A model generated the notes under the pieces. It made no database searches, was not told where the DNA came from, and saw only the letters and a list, made by a program, of their open reading frames with translations. A program made the translations under genes and the position numbers. Source: Gammaproteobacteria bacterium Ga0077536 (GTDB lineage: Bacteria; Pseudomonadota; Gammaproteobacteria; Ga0077536). Taken from it: a DNA stretch of 64,000 nt. Where the stretch lies: NCBI GenBank assembly GCA_001464935.1, contig LNEL01000037.1:1-64000 (forward strand), in the 5' to 3' direction. Shown piece by piece: positions 15,719-24,172 of this stretch (position 1 is its first letter; each line of letters opens with the position of its first letter).

Positions 15719-16117
15719 TCAGCGGGGGCCGAATACCCGCGTGACGAGTTCACTGTCGAGGTACTGGCGCACGTGCCGGATTCTCCCGTCTGCGAGTTCG
15801 AATACGAGGCAGTAGTCGTTGTTGTACGCGAGGCCGGCATGGGACTCGGCGTGGCCTTTCGCTTCCACAATGACACGATCGCCTTCGGCCGTGACCGCAT
15901 TGACCTGCACGACAATGCCCGCTTTCAGCACGGAGCCGACGACCTCGAACAGCCCTTTCGACAGTTCGTCCTTGCCATGGAAGCTGCCCGCGAAGCGGTG
16001 AGTCCCGAAGAAGGTCCACGTCACATCGTCCGCCAGATTGCGCATGACCGTGGTCAGATCACCGGCTGAAAAGGCTTCCAGCGTCTCGAGGACAAGCTGG
16101 CGATTGGAAGTCGGCAT
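15719..16117 (-). CDS. NTF2-like (SnoaL/limonene-epoxide-hydrolase fold) protein
   Basis: This 132-residue protein has the cone-shaped NTF2-like fold: an N-terminal helix (LVLETLEAFSAGDL), then LADDVTWTFFG, GKDELSKGLF and a C-terminal sheet ending YLDSELVTRVFG. Members include ketosteroid isomerases, small hydrolases and cyclases. The start at 16117 has an AGGA site; upstream in-frame codons were rejected because they precede a normal SnoaL N-terminus. It may act on an intermediate of the same pathway as the adjacent DUF7064-like and monooxygenase genes. Substrate unknown. Confidence 0.85.
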   Translation of the reverse strand: MPTSNRQLVLETLEAFSAGDLTTVMRNLADDVTWTFFGTHRFAGSFHGKDELSKGLFEVVGSVLKAGIVVQVNAVTAEGDRVIVEAKGHAESHAGLAYNNDYCLVFELADGRIRHVRQYLDSELVTRVFGPR

Positions 16118-16354
16118 GGTGTTGGATGTTCCTTGTGAGTGGGTGGGAACGCCGCTTTGGGATCGAGGCCAGGCCAAAGTCAGGGTCTGGTCGAGGCGAC
16201 GGTTGTCGACTGGCCCGTGTTCGGCGAAAGGCGCCTGTTTGGCCAACTGGCGCAGCCGCGACTTCCCGGGGGTGAAGTTCGGTCGGGTGTGTCGTCAGCG
16301 CGCGAGCGTTCGCCATCGCACCGGTCCACGAGAGGTGTGGCCGCGCGCTCACGC

Positions 16355-17305
16355 CTAGAGACGCGCATACCCCAGGTAATCGCGAAAGAAACTGCGCGCC
16401 GCCGCTGGTGTCCAGTTCTCGTGATCTTCGCCGTAGCCGACCACGCCGCCGCCCAGGTCCCATTCAGTGAGACAGTTGATCGACAGCATGTTCGGGTTCA
16501 GCGGCACGCCGAGCTTGTTCAGGCAGCGGCCTTCGGCGTCCAGCGTGCGGCCGAGTGCGTCGACGCCGGTGACGCGCACGCGCGTCGGGTAGCCGGTGGT
16601 GACGTCGCGCGCGAGCACTTCGCGCTGCGCCTGCGCGAGCTTGGACCACACGCCGTCGCGGATCAGGTAGCCGTGGTAGGACTCGTAAGCACCGTCACGC
16701 CAGGCCGTGATGGTGTGGAAGGCGTCCTGCGGCGAGGCGGTCGCGTAGGTATAGCCATTGCGTGCCGGCCCCTTCGGCACGATGCCGCGGCCGAACTGCG
16801 AGCGCAGGCCCCACGAGCGATCGCGAAAGCCGTAGGCGTCGACCGTGTACTCACGGCCGTGCAACACGATGCGGCCTTCGTAACGGCCGGGCTGATCGAG
16901 ATGGCCTTTGCCGAGATAATGCGGTGGCGCGATCGCGGTGAAGGTCAGGTCGACGCTGATTTCGTCATTGCCGTCCGGATCGCGATAGCCCACCGCGTAG
17001 CGCGTCAGCGGTTCGAGACAGCGGATGGAGATCCCGTTCGGACAGACGATGTCTGAGAGCGGCTGATCCGGCATCTGCAGATGCCAGAAGTTTTTCGCAT
17101 ACAGGCAATTCCACGGCTGATCGCCTTCGTCGTTCCAGAAATAGACGCCACCGGCCATCACCTTCTGGTTCGGCCGGAAGAACGGATAGAGCTGGCCGGA
17201 GAGTTTGTGTGCCGGCACCGTGAAAGTGAACCAGCAGGTCTCGGTGCGCTCCGGATCGTCGTCCAGCGGCGGGTGAAACTCGTCGTCGGGGTGTGGGGCG
17301 TTCAC
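16355..17305 (-). CDS. DUF7064/DUF7065-like protein, lipocalin-type fold
   Basis: This 316-residue cytoplasmic protein has two beta-rich halves. The first contains CWFTFTVPAHKLSGQLYPFF. The second contains YGFRDRSWGLRSQFG, resembling the DxSWG motif of AttH/Svf1/CrtC-like lipocalin proteins, and I assign the DUF7064/7065 group on that basis. The GTG start at 17305 overlaps the kinase stop in GTGA, so translation is coupled. A much longer open reading in the same frame reaching 18403 is an antisense-like shadow of the kinase gene and was rejected. A decayed extra copy of its C-terminus lies at 15461-15560. Such proteins often lie beside APH-like kinases in catabolic clusters. Biochemical role unknown. 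Confidence 0.8.
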   Translation of the reverse strand: MNAPHPDDEFHPPLDDDPERTETCWFTFTVPAHKLSGQLYPFFRPNQKVMAGGVYFWNDEGDQPWNCLYAKNFWHLQMPDQPLSDIVCPNGISIRCLEPLTRYAVGYRDPDGNDEISVDLTFTAIAPPHYLGKGHLDQPGRYEGRIVLHGREYTVDAYGFRDRSWGLRSQFGRGIVPKGPARNGYTYATASPQDAFHTITAWRDGAYESYHGYLIRDGVWSKLAQAQREVLARDVTTGYPTRVRVTGVDALGRTLDAEGRCLNKLGVPLNPNMLSINCLTEWDLGGGVVGYGEDHENWTPAAARSFFRDYLGYARL

Positions 17306-18384
17306 GGCAGTTCCTCCATCGCGAGGGCTTCGGTCAACAGGGCGCACATCGGGTTCAGGGCGATCACGTCCGCGTCGGGCGCCAGCCGTCCGGCATCCAT
17401 GCGCCGCTCGAGAAAGCGATGGTAAATGATGGCGAGGCGCGCCATGCCGAACTGGAACCACCACAGCACATCGGGTTGCGCCTGCCCGGCCAGGCGCGCG
17501 TAGGTGTCGACGGTCGCCTGCGGCGAGGGCAGATGCGGCAGGCGAGAGAGGCCCGGCGCGCGCCACTGCGCCCAGTCGAGCACCAGCCAGAAACTCAGGT
17601 CTTCCTGCGGATCGGACAGGCCGCACAGTTCCCAGTCGAGCAGCGCGCGCAGCCCGGCGCCCTGCAGCACGCAGTTGCTGATCTTCGCGTCGCCCCAGTG
17701 CACGCGCGGACGCGTCTGCGGTGGGCGGCTGGCCTCGAGCCGGTCGAGTGCGTCGTGCAGAAACGGTACCGGCCAGCGCGATCCCCAGGCCAGCAGATCG
17801 CGCCACTGCTGCACGCGGCGCAGCGCCGGCTCGGCGTCCAGTGCCATGCCCCACGGCGCGTCGACGAGGAAGTCGAAGCCGTCGCGCACGGGATCGAGCG
17901 CATGCAGCTGCACCATCGCCGCGATGCCCGCCTCCCACGCCGCGACCTGGTCGGCCGGCGCCATGTCGCCGAGAAACCCGCCGCCGTGATACGAAGGATT
18001 GTCGCTGGGCACACGGCCGTCGACCTTGTCCATCACGTAGAACGGCGCACCGAGCAGTGTGGCATCCGGTTCGACCCAGCGGACCCGCGCGACCGGGATC
18101 GTCGTGACTGCGCCGATGCGTTGCTGGATACGCGCCATCGTGACGAGATCGTAATCGCGGAAAAGCCCGGCGCCCGCGGGGCCCACCTGCATCACGAGCG
18201 ATTCGCAGCGCGGGCCCAGGTGACACTCGAACAGGTAGGTCTCGTTCGACAGCCCGGCGCCGGACGGACGCGTCAGGCCGCGAACCTCGGCACCCGCGTA
18301 GCCGGGCCGGGTCGCGAGCCAGATGCCAAGCGCGCGTTGCACCTCGATGATGTCGCGGCGGCCGGCTTTCGGTGTCTCGCTCAC
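17302..18384 (-). CDS. Phosphotransferase family protein (APH/ACAD10-like kinase)
   Basis: This 360-residue protein kinase-like fold enzyme has the catalytic loop VHWGDAKISNCVL (HxD-x4-N type) and the metal-binding LLDWELCGLSDPQEDL. An N-terminal lobe contains a glycine-rich SGAGLSNETYLF. The GTG at 18384 starts just before the family's N-terminal helix; an upstream ATG 49 codons earlier adds only basic low-complexity sequence. The relatives fused to acyl-CoA dehydrogenases (ACAD10/11) phosphorylate 4-hydroxyacyl-CoAs, which makes a hydroxy-acid or hydroxyacyl-CoA kinase a sensible hypothesis. It is coupled to the DUF7064-like gene by a 4-bp overlap. Confidence 0.88.
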   Translation of the reverse strand: MSETPKAGRRDIIEVQRALGIWLATRPGYAGAEVRGLTRPSGAGLSNETYLFECHLGPRCESLVMQVGPAGAGLFRDYDLVTMARIQQRIGAVTTIPVARVRWVEPDATLLGAPFYVMDKVDGRVPSDNPSYHGGGFLGDMAPADQVAAWEAGIAAMVQLHALDPVRDGFDFLVDAPWGMALDAEPALRRVQQWRDLLAWGSRWPVPFLHDALDRLEASRPPQTRPRVHWGDAKISNCVLQGAGLRALLDWELCGLSDPQEDLSFWLVLDWAQWRAPGLSRLPHLPSPQATVDTYARLAGQAQPDVLWWFQFGMARLAIIYHRFLERRMDAGRLAPDADVIALNPMCALLTEALAMEELP

Positions 18385-18445
18385 GCGCGCGCGCCGTCCG
18401 CACACGGCAGGGTGTCGAATGCGCGGTGGCTTCCCATCAAGACAA

Positions 18446-18487
18446 TTCCTCGTCGCCCGGGTCGGGCGCGCAGCGCGCCACCCGGGG
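18446..18487. repeat. Short CCCGGG palindrome related to the REP block
   Basis: CGCCCGGGTCGGGCGCGC and its near-complement CGCGCCACCCGGGG form a GC-rich inverted repeat in the 255-bp gap 18385-18639. It resembles the CCCGGG block of the larger composite repeats but lacks the GTTGGGCT hairpin. Confidence 0.45.
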
Positions 18488-18639
18488 TCTCCGGCCTCGG
18501 CGGGGGGATCCCGCGCCGAGGCAGTTGGCACACGTCACCCGGAAACTTCGACCCCCGCATGGTGGCGATCGGGCCATGCGTCGACAGCACCGCCTGCTGT
18601 GCGGGTCCGGCCGAACCACACAGCCGGTGCGGATCTGCG

Positions 18640-19635
18640 TCAGCTCGCGTTGACCTTCGGCATGATCTCTTCGACCAGCCGCTTCATGTCATCGAGGGTC
18701 TTGGAGACCGGCACACCGCTGAACGGCGGCCACAGCAGCGGCATGTTCATGCCGGCGTCCTTGAAGCGCTTCAGGTTGTCGGTGATCTGGGCAGCGGTGC
18801 CGACCAGCAGATTGCTCAGCTTGCCGTTCGGGGTCTGGTCGGTGGGTTCGTCGGTGATCGTGAACCAGATCATGCTGCACATATCGAAGCCGTCATCGAG
18901 TGATCGGCCACTGCCCAGTGCATCGAGTTCGCGCTGGATCTCGCTGCGCCAGCGGACGATTTCTTGCGGCGTGTCCTGAATGCCGATCCAGCCCGCGAGC
19001 CCGTACTTCGCGATGCGGCGCGCGGAGCGCTTCGGATCCTTGAGACCGCTGAAGTAAATCGGCGGGCAGGGCTTCTGCAGCGGTTTGGCGCCGAAGCCGC
19101 AGCTCTCGAAGTCGGCGAACTCGCCGTGGTATTCGAAGAGTTCGTTCGTCCAGATCCCCTGCAGCACTTCGATCGTCTCGCGCACGTGCTGGTGCCGTTT
19201 CGGGAAGATGTGCGCCGCGCTCGCCGCCGCGAACTCCTCGGGCATCCAGCCGGAGCCCAGGCCCACGTTGAGCCTGCCGTTCGACAGGTGGTCGACGGTC
19301 GCGAGCTCGCCTGCCAGCACGCCGGGCGCGCGGTAGGGGGTGTCGATGATGCTCATGCCGATGCGCAGCCTGCTGGTCTTTGCCGCGAGCCACGGAATCA
19401 GCGGCATGCCGTGCAGCCACTGGCCGCGCGCGGATACCGGCAGCGCTTTCGGGAACTGCTCCATCATGCCGAACGGGTGCTGGAGTTTCGCTTGGTCGGA
19501 GGCTTCGGGCACCACGATCCGGTCGAGCGTCCAGACCGAGTCGAAGTCGAGCGACTCGGCGAGCGCCGTGAGGTCTTCAAGTTCCTTGACCGTGACCTGG
19601 TCACGGAAATTCGGCAGATACAGAGCGAGTTTCAT
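18640..19635 (-). CDS. LLM class flavin-dependent oxidoreductase
   Basis: This 331-residue luciferase-like monooxygenase begins MKLALYLPNF. It contains LRIGMSIIDTPYRAPGVLAG, then LSNGRLNVGLGSGWMPEEF, the characteristic mid-barrel segment. The ATG at 19635 is set by AGGAG 7 bp upstream. It is on the same strand as the kinase and DUF7064-like genes, 255 bp upstream of them, so it could lead that cluster. It uses reduced FMN or F420; which one cannot be decided from sequence. Substrate unknown. It is not closely similar to the LLM proteins at 4614 and 53311. Confidence 0.9.
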   Translation of the reverse strand: MKLALYLPNFRDQVTVKELEDLTALAESLDFDSVWTLDRIVVPEASDQAKLQHPFGMMEQFPKALPVSARGQWLHGMPLIPWLAAKTSRLRIGMSIIDTPYRAPGVLAGELATVDHLSNGRLNVGLGSGWMPEEFAAASAAHIFPKRHQHVRETIEVLQGIWTNELFEYHGEFADFESCGFGAKPLQKPCPPIYFSGLKDPKRSARRIAKYGLAGWIGIQDTPQEIVRWRSEIQRELDALGSGRSLDDGFDMCSMIWFTITDEPTDQTPNGKLSNLLVGTAAQITDNLKRFKDAGMNMPLLWPPFSGVPVSKTLDDMKRLVEEIMPKVNAS

Positions 19636-19880
19636 CGGTGGTCTCCTCGACGAATCCAGGGGTGCGGCTGGGCGGCCCGGTCGGGCATCGCCATCACGGG
19701 TCATGCGTCAACGCGCATGTCGTGCGCGCAGTATGAAACCCCAGTTTTCGACTCAACGCGATCTTGCAGTGCACCCACTGACGTGTCGGTCTGCGAGCTG
19801 GCGTGGGCGTGAATGGAAGCGCGGGGAATGCAGGAGAGGCGGGAGTGCCGAGCGTCCTGAGCGGACATGTGCGTGGCGTC

Positions 19881-20085
19881 GTGCCGCAGCATGCGATCGC
19901 GATTTCAATGCGGGACACCCACCGATTCGTTTGGCACTACGCCGATGTGTGCCACAAAGCGTGGGTGTCCCCGATCGGAGCTGCGCGTGGCGCCGTGCCG
20001 CAGCATGCGATCGTTGCTTCAATCCGGGACACCCACCGGATTATTCGGTACCGCGTTGCCGCGGGCCACAAAGCGTGGGTGTCCC
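19881..20085 (+). repeat. Two tandem units with 60-bp inverted repeats (family GGGACACCCA), left flank
   Basis: Two 114-bp units each hold a 60-bp segment (19912-19971 and 20026-20085) bounded by GGGACACCCA and TGGGTGTCCC. Each is preceded by the shared tag GTGCCGCAGCATGCGATCG. The array ends 6 bp before the stop codon of the DUF4149 gene. The same units occur at 24375-24654, on the other side of the five-gene operon and in the same orientation. The rest of the gap 19636-19880 shows nothing recognisable. Confidence 0.9.
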
Positions 20086-20091
20086 CGCTTT

Positions 20092-20496
20092 TCATGCCGC
20101 CGTGGTGCCGGCGAGTCGTGCCAGCGCCACGCCGGCCAGCACGATGTGAATCAACGTGATGACCACCGACAGTCCGTGCAGTGTCTTGAAGCGCGCCCGC
20201 GCGCCGGTGTCGGTGGCGCGATTGATGGCGGGCATCAGGATTTGCCGGACGGGCAGCGTCGTCAGCACGATGGTGGCCAGCAGGCCTGCCGACCGCGCAT
20301 CGAACGGCCAGGCGAGTGCGGTGGCGGCGGCGGATATACCGATCACGAACAGGTAGAACAGCGGAAACGCGCGCCGGATCGTCGGCCCGGCCACCTCGGG
20401 CGGCAAGGCGGTGAAGAGAAAGGCCGCGAAGCCGAAGGAGTACAGCACCATGCCGCCGAACAGCAACGCGGTGATCAACAGTGCAGCGGTCAGCAT
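20092..20496 (-). CDS. DUF4149-like small membrane protein
   Basis: This 134-residue protein has four predicted membrane helices (about residues 5-30, 45-65, 72-92 and 108-130) and resembles the DUF4149/TMEM205-type family. It overlaps the upstream methyltransferase gene by 7 bp and is the last gene of the five-gene minus-strand operon. The stop is only 6 bp from the tandem inverted-repeat array. Function unknown; an inner-membrane accessory role for the operon's methyltransferases is possible. Confidence 0.8.
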   Translation of the reverse strand: MLTAALLITALLFGGMVLYSFGFAAFLFTALPPEVAGPTIRRAFPLFYLFVIGISAAATALAWPFDARSAGLLATIVLTTLPVRQILMPAINRATDTGARARFKTLHGLSVVITLIHIVLAGVALARLAGTTAA

Positions 20497-21200
20497 GCGT
20501 CGGCCTCCGGCTTGCGCGCGAGTCCCATGTAGAGGATCGCGGTCAGCGGCACCGGCCCGAACGTGAGATCGAGCCGCCGGTTCAGCCCGCGCGGGCCCAG
20601 TCCGGTGAGCGGGCCGGGCAACAGGCCCACGCGCGCCAGTGCCTTGCGCAACTCGCGCGGCGTGATGTAGCGGGCCGGATCGTGTGTGCCCCGCGGCAAC
20701 AGTCGCAGGAGATCCTCGGCCACGGTGATCGTCGCAAGGCGCGCGAGCGGATTGCGGTTGATCGTGTCGAACAGGAACAGGCCGCCAGGGCGCAGCACGC
20801 GCGCGATCTCGGCCAGCACGCGGTGCAGATCGGCCACGTGCTCCAGCACGTCGACGCAGATCACCGCATCGAAGCCGGCGTCCGCATAGGGCAGGGCCTC
20901 GCCGACACCCACGTCATAGCGGATCTCCAGCGCCGCGGCGCGGGCGTGGCGACGCGCTGCCGCGACCGCGCCGGCCGCGGGGTCGAGCCCGGTGACCCGG
21001 GCGCCCCGCGCCGCGAGTGCCTCGGCCATGAAACCACCGGCGCAGCCGAGGTCGAGCACGGCCTTGCCGCGCCACTCGATGTGCCGGTCGAACCAGGTCA
21101 GCCGGCCTGGCACGAGGTTTTTCAAGGTGCGGATCCAGCGCACTTCGTCCGACCACCACTGGTCGGCCGCCCGGTCGTAGATGCTCAGGTCATTGCGCAT
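20490..21200 (-). CDS. UbiG-like class I SAM methyltransferase
   Basis: This 236-residue methyltransferase closely resembles UbiG. The N-terminus is YDRAADQWW, motif I is VLDLGCAGGFMAEALA, a later acidic motif is DAVICVDVLEHV, and the UbiG-type segments FDTINRNPLAR and LPRGTHDPARYITPRELR follow. UbiG methylates the ring hydroxyls of ubiquinone precursors. The operon context (membrane methyltransferase-like protein, flavoproteins) suggests a specialised paralogue acting on a quinone-like or isoprenoid substrate. It could also be the genome's only ubiG, which cannot be excluded here. It overlaps its neighbours by 11 bp upstream and 7 bp downstream. Confidence 0.85.
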   Translation of the reverse strand: MRNDLSIYDRAADQWWSDEVRWIRTLKNLVPGRLTWFDRHIEWRGKAVLDLGCAGGFMAEALAARGARVTGLDPAAGAVAAARRHARAAALEIRYDVGVGEALPYADAGFDAVICVDVLEHVADLHRVLAEIARVLRPGGLFLFDTINRNPLARLATITVAEDLLRLLPRGTHDPARYITPRELRKALARVGLLPGPLTGLGPRGLNRRLDLTFGPVPLTAILYMGLARKPEADAC

Positions 21201-22011
21201 GGGGTGGGTCCTCGGCGTCGGTCAGGCGCGGGATGGCGTAGGGCACGCTGGCGCGGTAGCGACGGAACTGCTCGCCATAACGCGCGGCATAGCGGCGTTC
21301 CTTGAGGCGCGGCGCCAGCAGGCAGTAGGCGGTGTAGCTGATCGCCAGCGCCAACTGGTCCGGTGTCCACACCGGCACGGTCCACAGCGTCAGCGCAAAG
21401 GCGACGTAAATGGGCTGGCGAATGAGCCGGAACAGACCCGCAGTCGGCATCGCCGGAAACACGGGGCGGATTTTCGCCAGCAACGACAGCCAGCCGAGCG
21501 CGCCCGACTGCACCTCGGCGCCGGCGTCGAAACTCGCTTTCAACAGCAGCAGCCAGCTCGCGCCGTAGGCGACGCAGATCGCCCAGAACACGGCGCCCTC
21601 GGCTCGCCACCACACGATTCCCGACGGTGTCCAGAGCGCGAACAGCGCGAGCAACTGAAGCGATGCGACGATGGCATAAGTCGTGGTGGCGAGCGTCGCG
21701 CCATGCGGGCCGGGGATGAGTCGCGCCAGCCAGCGCCCGCCGGGACCGGTCAGGAGCAGTGAGTGGCCGAGCGGGAACTGCAGGATCAGCGTCGCGTTCG
21801 CGAGCAGCGCCCAGGGCCAGGGCACGCGGCCCAGGCTCTCGCTCAGGCCGAAGAACATCGCGGCGATCATGGCCATCACCGCCGCTGCAAACACCGTGTG
21901 GCAGGTCAGCCCGAGCCCCAGCGCCAGCGCAATCCGCGCCGGCCCCGGCGGCGGATGCAGAGCCGCGCGCAGCAGGGCGAGCAGGCGGGCAATGCGCGGG
22001 TCGTCCATCAT
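21190..22011 (-). CDS. NnrU/ICMT-type membrane methyltransferase-like protein
   Basis: This 273-residue protein has about six to seven membrane helices. The C-terminal part reads RLIRQPIYVAFALTLWTVPV and then APRLKERRYAARYGEQFRRY. This matches the SAM-binding (R/H)xPxY...E(R/E)R..YG..Y..Y pattern of isoprenylcysteine methyltransferase, phospholipid methyltransferase and NnrU/MddA proteins. MddA members methylate methanethiol; other members act on lipids. It overlaps the FAD oxidoreductase gene by 4 bp (ATGA) and the UbiG-like gene by 11 bp. Substrate unknown; probably a membrane-embedded or volatile thiol or lipid. Confidence 0.78.
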   Translation of the reverse strand: MMDDPRIARLLALLRAALHPPPGPARIALALGLGLTCHTVFAAAVMAMIAAMFFGLSESLGRVPWPWALLANATLILQFPLGHSLLLTGPGGRWLARLIPGPHGATLATTTYAIVASLQLLALFALWTPSGIVWWRAEGAVFWAICVAYGASWLLLLKASFDAGAEVQSGALGWLSLLAKIRPVFPAMPTAGLFRLIRQPIYVAFALTLWTVPVWTPDQLALAISYTAYCLLAPRLKERRYAARYGEQFRRYRASVPYAIPRLTDAEDPPHAQ

Positions 22012-22958
22012 CGGAGCTGCGCCAGCAACGCATGGGACAGCAGGTCGTCAGCCATGGCGGTGCCGCTGGTCCAGGCATCCTCGACCCGTCGGCCGAGGCA
22101 CCAGTCCCCGCCGAGATACAGCGACCCGCCCGCGTCGCGCAGGAATGGCACGCCGAGCGGGGCCGCGACCTGCGCGTAGCGCCAGCGGTGCGCGGTGGCG
22201 TGCCTCACGCGGTCGCTCGTCACACCGAGCCGTTCGCAGAGCATCGGCAGCATGCGCGCGACGAGGGCCGCCGGCTCATCGTCGACGTGCGCAGCGCTGA
22301 ACGTCGGGCCGGCCTGCGCCACCCAGGTCACCACCTCGGCGGTCGGGCGGCCGGGCTTCGCGCTGTCCTGCGCGATCCACGCGAGCGCGTCGTCCGGCGC
22401 CGCGCGGGTCACGAACGGTGCGGGCGCGGCAATGCCGGCCATCAGCGTCAGGCACGGGTCCATGCGCACGGCGCCCAGCCGCGCCGCCCATGGGTGCTCA
22501 GCGCCGAGCAGCCCCGCCACCTGTGGCGCAGGCACGGTGATGACGACGCGCGCCGCACGGAGGCCTGCATCCCCCGCCAGCACCTGCCAGCCGCCATCGG
22601 CGGGCCGGATCGCGGAGACATGAAAGCCCTGGCGCACGTCCAGCCCCGACGCCATGGCCTTGCCGAGCGTTGCCATGTCGGGCGTGCCGACCACGCGGGC
22701 GCGGCCCGACCCCTCGAGCCAGGCGGCGGCGTCGCCTGTGGCCGCGAGCTCACGCAGCACGGCGGCGAAACCCGGCCCCTGCGCGGTCACGTACTGCGCG
22801 CCGTGGTCGAACTGCAACCCGTCCGAGCGGCGGGTCGACACCCGGCCGCCGGCCGCGCGTCCCTTGTCGAACAGCACCGGCTGCACCCCCGCCTGCGCGA
22901 GCCGCCGCGCGCAGGCGAGCCCGGCCATCCCGGCCCCGATGATGGCGACGCGGATCAT
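22008..22958 (-). CDS. Renalase-like NAD(P)/FAD-dependent oxidoreductase
   Basis: This 316-residue flavoprotein starts MIRVAIIGAGMAGLACARRL, followed by LFDKGRAAGGRVSTRR (the GG-doublet motif) and HGAQYVTAQGPGF. A C-terminal YLGGDWCLGRRVEDAWTSG motif binds FAD. This is the bacterial renalase / amine-oxidase-like group, whose characterised members oxidise mis-reduced dihydronicotinamides. The start at 22958 overlaps the photolyase-like stop in ATGA, and the stop overlaps the next gene's start. Similar proteins are often linked to photolyase-like genes in light- or singlet-oxygen-responsive clusters, which fits here (family knowledge, not shown by this sequence). Confidence 0.88.
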   Translation of the reverse strand: MIRVAIIGAGMAGLACARRLAQAGVQPVLFDKGRAAGGRVSTRRSDGLQFDHGAQYVTAQGPGFAAVLRELAATGDAAAWLEGSGRARVVGTPDMATLGKAMASGLDVRQGFHVSAIRPADGGWQVLAGDAGLRAARVVITVPAPQVAGLLGAEHPWAARLGAVRMDPCLTLMAGIAAPAPFVTRAAPDDALAWIAQDSAKPGRPTAEVVTWVAQAGPTFSAAHVDDEPAALVARMLPMLCERLGVTSDRVRHATAHRWRYAQVAAPLGVPFLRDAGGSLYLGGDWCLGRRVEDAWTSGTAMADDLLSHALLAQLR

Positions 22959-24172
22959 GTCAGCCCCCACTGCGCGAGGAGGCGCGGGATTCGTTGCTTG
23001 ACCTTGAAGAAGCCCGCCGTGGCATGGGGCCAGAGCGCGCTGTCCCAGTCGCGCTGCCATTCGGTGAGAGTGATGCCCCGCGCGGTCAGGAATAGGGCGG
23101 CGTCGGCCAGCCAGTCGTGAAGCGGCCCGCGCGGCACATGGGGCGTGACGATCTGCGTCACGCCCGCCGCTGTCGCCCAGCGCGCAAGTTCCTCCGGGTG
23201 CTCGGCCCGAAGGGCGCTCGCCGTGACCCCGGCGCGTGCAGCCGCATCCGCCAGCGCAGCGCGTTCGAAGCGCGCGACCCCCTCGGCGACGCTGCGCGGT
23301 GAGCGCAGGTGGCTGGCGGCCAGCGTGGCGGCCGCGCGGAGGTCGAGCCCGTCCAGCGCGAAGTCCTCGAGCCGGCAGTCTTCTTCGGTGATGAGCAGCC
23401 CGGTTGGCCGGCCGGGCTGTGGCGGGATGACGGCACGCAGCGGCAGCACGGGCGGCAGTCCGTCGGGCTCGGTCGACTCGAGGCTTCGGGTGATTTCCGC
23501 GAGGTCGCCGTCGCGCGGGACGAACCGTTGCGCGGTGAACGTGGCGATGTTGCCGGCCCGCGCGCGATACGGTTTGCCGCGCGTGTGCAGCCCCGCAACC
23601 CAGCGCCAGCCCAGCGTGTTCGAGGCCGGATCGCCGTCGAGCAGGTGCCGATAGAAGAAATCTGCGCCGAGCCGCCACGGCAGGCCCAGCGTGAAGATCC
23701 AGATCGACGCGAACCACATCCGCGCGTGGTTGTGCAGGTAGCCGGTGTCCACCAGTTCCTGCGCCCAGGCGTCGAAACAGGCGAGGCCGGTCTCGCCGGC
23801 TTCGGCCCGGACCACGTTCAGGCGCAGCCGATCGTCGCGGTCGACGGCGGCGAGATCGATCGCCAGTCCTTCCCGATAGCTGTCCCAGACCTGCGGACGA
23901 TGCTCCAGCCAGCCCTTGAAATATCCGCGCCAGAACACTTCCTCGATGAACTTCCCGGCCGGCCCCGGACCATGCGCGGCGAGCGCCGTGGCGACAACCT
24001 CTGCTTCAGTCACCAGGCGGCGGCGGATCCAGGGCGACAGGACGGACACCGCCGTGTGCTTCCCCGGCCCATGGTCGTGGTTGCGCCCGTTGGCATAGCG
24101 CCATCCCATGGCGGGCGCGAAGGCCTGGCAGCGCGCCAGGCCGTGGGCGCGAGTGGCGGTGAGGTCGAGCAT
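22955..24172 (-). CDS. Photolyase/cryptochrome-like FAD protein with the alpha/beta region at the C-terminus
   Basis: This 405-residue protein opens directly with the helical FAD-binding region: SVLSPWIRRRLVTEAEV, then FIEEVFWRGYFKGWLEHRP, NHARMWFASIWIFTLGLPW, LLDGDPASNTLGWRWVAG and TRGKPYRARAGNI, up to about residue 225. The usual N-terminal alpha/beta antenna domain is missing. Residues about 255-405 look like that domain placed at the C-terminus (PTGLLITEEDC, then ELARWATAAGVTQIV, ending WPHATAGFFKVKQ). The order is therefore permuted relative to classical photolyases. It is the first gene of the five-gene overlapping operon. It may be a DNA repair enzyme, a light sensor or a light-driven enzyme. 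The permutation is my reading, not a computed alignment. Confidence 0.82.
   Translation of the reverse strand: MLDLTATRAHGLARCQAFAPAMGWRYANGRNHDHGPGKHTAVSVLSPWIRRRLVTEAEVVATALAAHGPGPAGKFIEEVFWRGYFKGWLEHRPQVWDSYREGLAIDLAAVDRDDRLRLNVVRAEAGETGLACFDAWAQELVDTGYLHNHARMWFASIWIFTLGLPWRLGADFFYRHLLDGDPASNTLGWRWVAGLHTRGKPYRARAGNIATFTAQRFVPRDGDLAEITRSLESTEPDGLPPVLPLRAVIPPQPGRPTGLLITEEDCRLEDFALDGLDLRAAATLAASHLRSPRSVAEGVARFERAALADAAARAGVTASALRAEHPEELARWATAAGVTQIVTPHVPRGPLHDWLADAALFLTARGITLTEWQRDWDSALWPHATAGFFKVKQRIPRLLAQWGLT

Noticed and set aside
16355..18403. One long 682-codon gene on the minus strand
   Set aside because: The first half is an alternate-frame shadow of the APH-like kinase. The real second gene begins at the GTG at 17305, overlapping the kinase stop.
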